Assembly (NCBI GenBank): GCA_002803225.1
Contig: NXFV01001649.1
Span: forward strand, 1 to 42,261
From: Gamarada debralockiae
Lineage: Eukaryota > Ascomycota > Leotiomycetes > Helotiales > Hyphodiscaceae
Length of the DNA: 42,261 nucleotides
Direction: 5' to 3'
Positions within the stretch are counted from its first letter, which is position 1, and every line of letters begins with the position of its first letter. Under the pieces are notes generated by a model. The model searched no databases. It worked only from the letters and a program-made list of their open reading frames with translations, and had not been told where the DNA came from. This document shows, one piece after another, positions 42,209 through 42,261 of the stretch. A program made the position numbers and the translations under genes.

Positions 42209-42261
<53 letters not shown>
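42209..42261. repeat. 53-bp poly-C run at the window end
   Basis: An unbroken run of C from 42209 to the last base. Ascomycete telomeres are normally TTAGGG/CCCTAA arrays, so this is not a telomere. A pure G or C run at a contig end is most often a sequencing or assembly artefact. Confidence 0.9.

Noticed and set aside
1..42261. CRISPR arrays, bacterial operons, phage genes or riboswitches
   Set aside because: Gene structure is eukaryotic with spliceosomal introns throughout; no regularly spaced direct repeats were seen.

Overview
The window is nuclear DNA of a filamentous ascomycete (Pezizomycotina). Genes are mostly multi-exon with short introns (about 48-90 bp; GT..AG ends, CTAAC/CTGAC-like branch sites). 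Family content is typical of that group: HET-domain relics, a DUF6536 membrane protein, a sedolisin protease, a fungal Hsp70-like ATPase and a LaeA/UMTA-type methyltransferase. The protein style fits a leotiomycete, but sequence alone does not fix the class. The last 53 bases are a pure C run, so the right edge looks like a contig end.

Layout. 0-1.3 kb: HET-like relic. 2.2-6.8 kb: three intact forward genes (cholinephospho-/ethanolaminephosphotransferase, GPI-type cupredoxin, SAM methyltransferase). 7.2-8.6 kb: two dead genes (sugar transporter, NAD(P)-dependent reductase). 8.8-11.2 kb: intact six-exon DUF6536 gene, reverse strand. 11.2-16.7 kb: gene-poor, with a methyltransferase relic, a diverged repeat, a TPR relic and one orphan exon-like island. 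16.7-20.1 kb: two convergent membrane-protein genes. 20.9-22.6 kb: dead HET gene. 23.2-25.5 kb: intact sedolisin. 25.6-27.2 kb: intact monocarboxylate-type MFS transporter. 29.3-31.6 kb: Hsp70-like gene. 31.7-33.5 kb: transposon debris, including a solo LTR nested in an older repeat. 33.9-38.8 kb: direct tandem duplicate of an F-box gene, one copy dead. 39.5-41.6 kb: unrecognised gene and a GATA-like zinc-finger ORF.

No operon-like unit links the intact genes. They divide into a housekeeping lipid gene, secreted or wall-associated proteins (cupredoxin, mucin-like protein, sedolisin) and fast-evolving fungal families (HET, TPR, Hsp70-like, F-box). The dead reductase, transporter and second methyltransferase near the intact methyltransferase could be leftovers of an eroded metabolic cluster; this is inference. 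The best-supported structural observations are the nested solo LTR, with a 5-bp target duplication and an LTR-free paralogous copy of the repeat in the same window, and the F-box gene/pseudogene pair that shares intron positions. I did not find a clear new biological system.
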